This document shows positions 52,771 through 54,975 of a stretch of DNA of 54,975 nt, piece after piece. The position numbers and the translations under genes are program-made. The stretch lies in NCBI GenBank assembly GCA_947462925.1, contig CANHQP010000023.1:1-54975 (forward strand), written 5' to 3'. The first letter of the stretch is position 1. Each line of letters opens with the position of its first letter. This DNA comes from Flavobacteriia bacterium (GTDB lineage Bacteria > Bacteroidota > Bacteroidia > Flavobacteriales_D > Crocinitomicaceae). The notes under the pieces are model-generated. The model did no database searches and was not told the origin of the DNA. It saw only the letters and a program-made list of their open reading frames with translations.

Positions 52771-52800
52771 ATGAGTGATGATTTAGTTTTCATCACTCAT
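52771..52800 (+). terminator. Hairpin between serA and the DUF1015 gene
   Basis: Perfect 11-base arms ATGAGTGATGA and TCATCACTCAT with an eight-base loop, followed by TGTTTTCTTCTTT, a broken T tract. It could be a partial terminator that lowers expression of the downstream genes. Confidence 0.5.
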
Positions 52801-52813
52801 TGTTTTCTTCTTT

Positions 52814-54052
52814 ATGGCAAAATTAAAACCGTTTAAAGCAATTCGTCCAACAAGAGACAAGGTTCATTTGGTGGCTACAAGACCTGTTTACACTTATAAA
52901 AACTCGGTTTTGAAAGCCAAACTTGAAACAAATCCTTATTCCTTCATTCACATTATCAATCCTGAATTTGGAGAGATTGTGAAAACAAGGCCTAATTCTA
53001 AAGAACGATTTTTAAACGTCAAAAACGAATTTGATAAATTTTGCGATTTAGGCATTTTGGTTCAGGACCCAATAGAAACACTCTACCTGTATCAGCAAAC
53101 AAAGGACAATCATGCCTATTTAGGGATTATTGCGGGTGCGAGTGTCGAAGAATACAACCAAGATTTAATCAAAAAGCACGAAGCTACTTTGACTTCAAGA
53201 GAAGCCATGTTTACAGATTACTTGGACATTGTAGGATTCAATGCTGAGCCTGTGCTCCTCTCCTATCCGCACAATGAAACCTTGGAAAATTTATACTCAG
53301 AAATTTCAAAGGAAAGACCTGAATTTGAATTTTCCACAACCGATATGATTAAACATGAACTTTGGATGTTGTCAGCATCGCAAACAGATGCCGTTTTAAA
53401 AGCATTTGAAGCGATTCCTGCAAGTTATATCGCAGATGGTCATCATCGTTCGGCTTCATCAGCTAGATTAGCTGAAATCATCGAAAAAAGAGGTGAAACT
53501 CCAAAAGGAGAGAATCACCATTATTTTTTGGCGTTTTTGATCGACGAAAATCGCTTGAATATACTAGAGTTCAATCGGCTTGTAAAAACCTTAAATGGTT
53601 TGACAGAAAACGAATTTTTGACGCGATTGGCTGATGCATTTGATATTGAAAAATTGGCTGGTGCAAGTAAACCATCAAATGAACATCAAATCACCATGAA
53701 TTTGAAAAATGTATGGTATTCATTGACTTGTAAAAAGAGTATTGTGCATGAAGAACATCCAGTTTCTTGCTTAGATCCAGAAATTTTGACGCAAGAAATC
53801 CTCACTCCTATTTTGGGAATTGAAGATTTGAAAACTGACCAAAACATTGAATTCATCAGCGGTAATTTAGGTTTGGAGGCCATTTCGAAACCAATTCAAG
53901 CAGGTAAAGCAGAAGTAGGATTTGTATTATTTCCGCTAAATATGTCGCAAGTTAAAAGAGTTGCCGATCACCAAATGATTATGCCCCCAAAATCTACTTG
54001 GGTGGAACCCAAAATGCGCAGTGGATTAACGATATATAACATCAAAGAATGA
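52814..54052 (+). CDS. DUF1015 family protein in the serine cluster
   Basis: 412-residue cytosolic protein of the DUF1015 family. Family hallmarks seen: the N-terminal FKAIRPTRDKV, LYLYQQ, and the central ADGHHRSASSARLAE, whose histidines and arginine look like an active or phosphate-binding site. The start lies 51 bp after serA and its stop overlaps the next gene by 4 bp (ATGA). Its repeated association with serine biosynthesis genes suggests a role in serine or phosphoserine metabolism, possibly replacing a missing step since no serB phosphatase is in the cluster; that is inference, not shown by sequence. Confidence 0.85.
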   Translation: MAKLKPFKAIRPTRDKVHLVATRPVYTYKNSVLKAKLETNPYSFIHIINPEFGEIVKTRPNSKERFLNVKNEFDKFCDLGILVQDPIETLYLYQQTKDNHAYLGIIAGASVEEYNQDLIKKHEATLTSREAMFTDYLDIVGFNAEPVLLSYPHNETLENLYSEISKERPEFEFSTTDMIKHELWMLSASQTDAVLKAFEAIPASYIADGHHRSASSARLAEIIEKRGETPKGENHHYFLAFLIDENRLNILEFNRLVKTLNGLTENEFLTRLADAFDIEKLAGASKPSNEHQITMNLKNVWYSLTCKKSIVHEEHPVSCLDPEILTQEILTPILGIEDLKTDQNIEFISGNLGLEAISKPIQAGKAEVGFVLFPLNMSQVKRVADHQMIMPPKSTWVEPKMRSGLTIYNIKE

Positions 54053-54708
54053 TTGCTGAAAAAATATTAGCATTGAAGCAAACATTGCCTGCTTCAGTTC
54101 AATTGATTGCCGTTTCTAAAACAAAACCCAACGAAGACATCATTCAGGCTTATCAGGCAGGACAGCGTGTTTTTGGAGAAAATAAAGTCCAAGAAATGGC
54201 CGACAAATATGAGTCATTACCTAAGGATATTCAATGGCATTTGATTGGACATTTGCAAACCAATAAGGTAAAATACATCGCTCCTTTTGTCACTTTAATT
54301 CATGCTGTTGACAGTTTGAAATTATTGAAAGAAATAAATAAAGAAGCAAAGAAAAATAACCGCGTGATTGATTGTTTATTGCAATTTTTCATCGCATCCG
54401 AAGAGACCAAATTTGGTTTGACATTCGAAGAAGCAACAGAAATTCTCGAATCCAAAGAATTCATCGAAATGGAAAATGTGCGCATCGTTGGACTAATGGG
54501 AATGGCTTCTTTTGTGGAGGATGAAGATCAAATCAGAGATGAGTTTAGAACACTTTACAACTATTTTCAGGTAATCAAAAGCCATCATTTTAAATTCAAC
54601 GCAGACTTCAAAGAACTTTCCATGGGGATGAGTGGAGATTATGCGATTGCGATTGAAGAAGGTAGTACAATGGTGCGCATTGGGAGTAGTATTTTTGGCG
54701 GGAGGTAA
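54049..54708 (+). CDS. YggS/PLPBP family pyridoxal phosphate homeostasis protein
   Basis: Single-domain PLP-binding TIM-barrel protein, 219 residues, normal for the family. The PLP lysine lies in LIAVSKTKP (about residues 20-28); GENKVQEM, WHLIGHLQTNKVK and the C-terminal LSMGMSGDYAIAIEEGSTMVRIG that cradles the phosphate are all present. Members buffer free PLP and affect amino-acid pools rather than acting as enzymes. It overlaps the DUF1015 stop by four bases and closes the serine cluster, where SerC is a PLP enzyme. Confidence 0.93.
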   Translation: MIAEKILALKQTLPASVQLIAVSKTKPNEDIIQAYQAGQRVFGENKVQEMADKYESLPKDIQWHLIGHLQTNKVKYIAPFVTLIHAVDSLKLLKEINKEAKKNNRVIDCLLQFFIASEETKFGLTFEEATEILESKEFIEMENVRIVGLMGMASFVEDEDQIRDEFRTLYNYFQVIKSHHFKFNADFKELSMGMSGDYAIAIEEGSTMVRIGSSIFGGR

Positions 54709-54734
54709 TAATAAAATCAATTTCAATTTTCAAA

Positions 54735-54755
54735 TTAGTTTTCGCTGAAAACTAA
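54735..54755 (+). terminator. Small hairpin after the YggS-type gene
   Basis: Arms TTAGTTTTC and GAAAACTAA with a GCT loop. No T tract follows; the stronger stem 10 bp downstream is the more likely terminator. Confidence 0.3.
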
Positions 54756-54764
54756 AAGAAATAA

Positions 54765-54797
54765 AAAACCCGCTTCGACAAAATCGAAGCGGGTTTT
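54765..54797. terminator. Bidirectional terminator between convergent genes
   Basis: Fourteen-base perfect arms AAAACCCGCTTCGA and TCGAAGCGGGTTTT around CAAAA, with A and T runs on either side so that it works on both strands. It lies between the serine cluster and the minus-strand gene that enters from the right edge. Confidence 0.92.
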
Positions 54798-54814
54798 AAT
54801 ATTAATCAGTATTC

Positions 54815-54975
54815 TTAGTTTTTAACAACTCTCAATCTTTCGATTTGAGTACCTTGAATTACTTCAATGTTATAAACTCCTGAAACAAATTTATCACCAA
54901 TTACGAAAGTTGATAAATCTGAAACATTCACTTGGTGATTTTCAACCAATTTACCTAACATATCGTATACATTTA
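54815..54975 (-). CDS. 3' end of a T9SS-secreted protein gene (partial)
   Basis: The last 53 codons of a gene that continues beyond the right edge. The translation begins NVYDMLGKLVENHQV, continues through SGVYNIEVIQG and ends IERLRVVKN followed by TAA: the second half of a type A T9SS sorting domain. The cargo domain lies outside the window, so only secretion route can be stated. Confidence 0.8.
   Translation of the reverse strand, partial: NVYDMLGKLVENHQVNVSDLSTFVIGDKFVSGVYNIEVIQGTQIERLRVVKN

Noticed and set aside
1..54975. CRISPR array
   Set aside because: No series of regularly spaced identical repeats with unique spacers was found; the only tandem repeat is the heptamer array at 51712-51760.
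1..54975. tRNA or rRNA genes
   Set aside because: I saw no cloverleaf-compatible GTTCRA/CCA pattern in the intergenic regions and no rRNA sequence; the rRNA suggestion concerns only the unseen gene left of position 1.

Overview
The window is AT-rich DNA from a member of the Bacteroidota, most likely the Flavobacteriales and perhaps the Crocinitomicaceae/Fluviicola side of that order. Four things support this: several secreted proteins end in type IX secretion (T9SS) sorting domains; promoters have the Bacteroidota form TTG-N19-TAnnTTTG; the only glutamine synthetase is the long type III enzyme; and TonB receptors with a carboxypeptidase-like N-terminal domain sit beside PorV/PorQ-type proteins. 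The genus is an inference.

Layout. 1-318: no complete gene; two tandem promoters with a duplicated leader fire leftwards out of the window. 319-4960: MtfA-type peptidase and two POT peptide transporters. 5038-10455: TatD hydrolase, TcdA, a kelch T9SS protein, PanB, and a receiver/adenylate cyclase/HD protein. 10456-13781: ECF sigma-factor operon with a likely anti-sigma protein and a periplasmic protein, then a NarL-type regulator. 13920-18333: glutamine synthetase III and a PNGase F-like secreted glycosidase. 18334-24755: a palindrome-rich insert bracketed by a duplicated terminator, RecQ, a two-gene ABC exporter, a DUF4143 ATPase bracketed by a near-identical 43-bp palindromic repeat, and a pseudouridine synthase. 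24759-28915: IspH, an M1 aminopeptidase lipoprotein, a HIT protein and GreA. 28992-38102: operon of TonB receptor, giant secreted protein and PorV/PorQ-like protein. 38485-39844: phosphopantetheinyl transferase overlapping a GGGP synthase. 40106-50450: a second TonB receptor, a secreted beta-helix/PKD protein, and two tandem M43 metalloproteases. 50643-54708: serC, serA, a DUF1015 gene and a yggS-type gene. The right edge holds the 3' end of another T9SS cargo gene on the minus strand.

Much of the coding capacity serves the cell surface: peptide import, secreted proteases and a glycoprotein deglycosylase, two receptor-plus-secreted-protein loci and an ECF sigma system. Together they suggest a polymer- or protein-feeding lifestyle, with ordinary housekeeping genes (serine, pantothenate and isoprenoid synthesis, nitrogen assimilation, recombination) interspersed.

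The most unusual signals are the two intervals bounded by duplicated terminator-like hairpins (18353-18762 and 22794-24054). The second carries exactly one gene, the DUF4143 ATPase, and resembles a mobile single-gene cassette. The cyclase/HD fusion with an asparagine at the receiver phosphorylation position, the tandem leftward promoters and a degenerate heptamer array between serC and serA are also worth checking.
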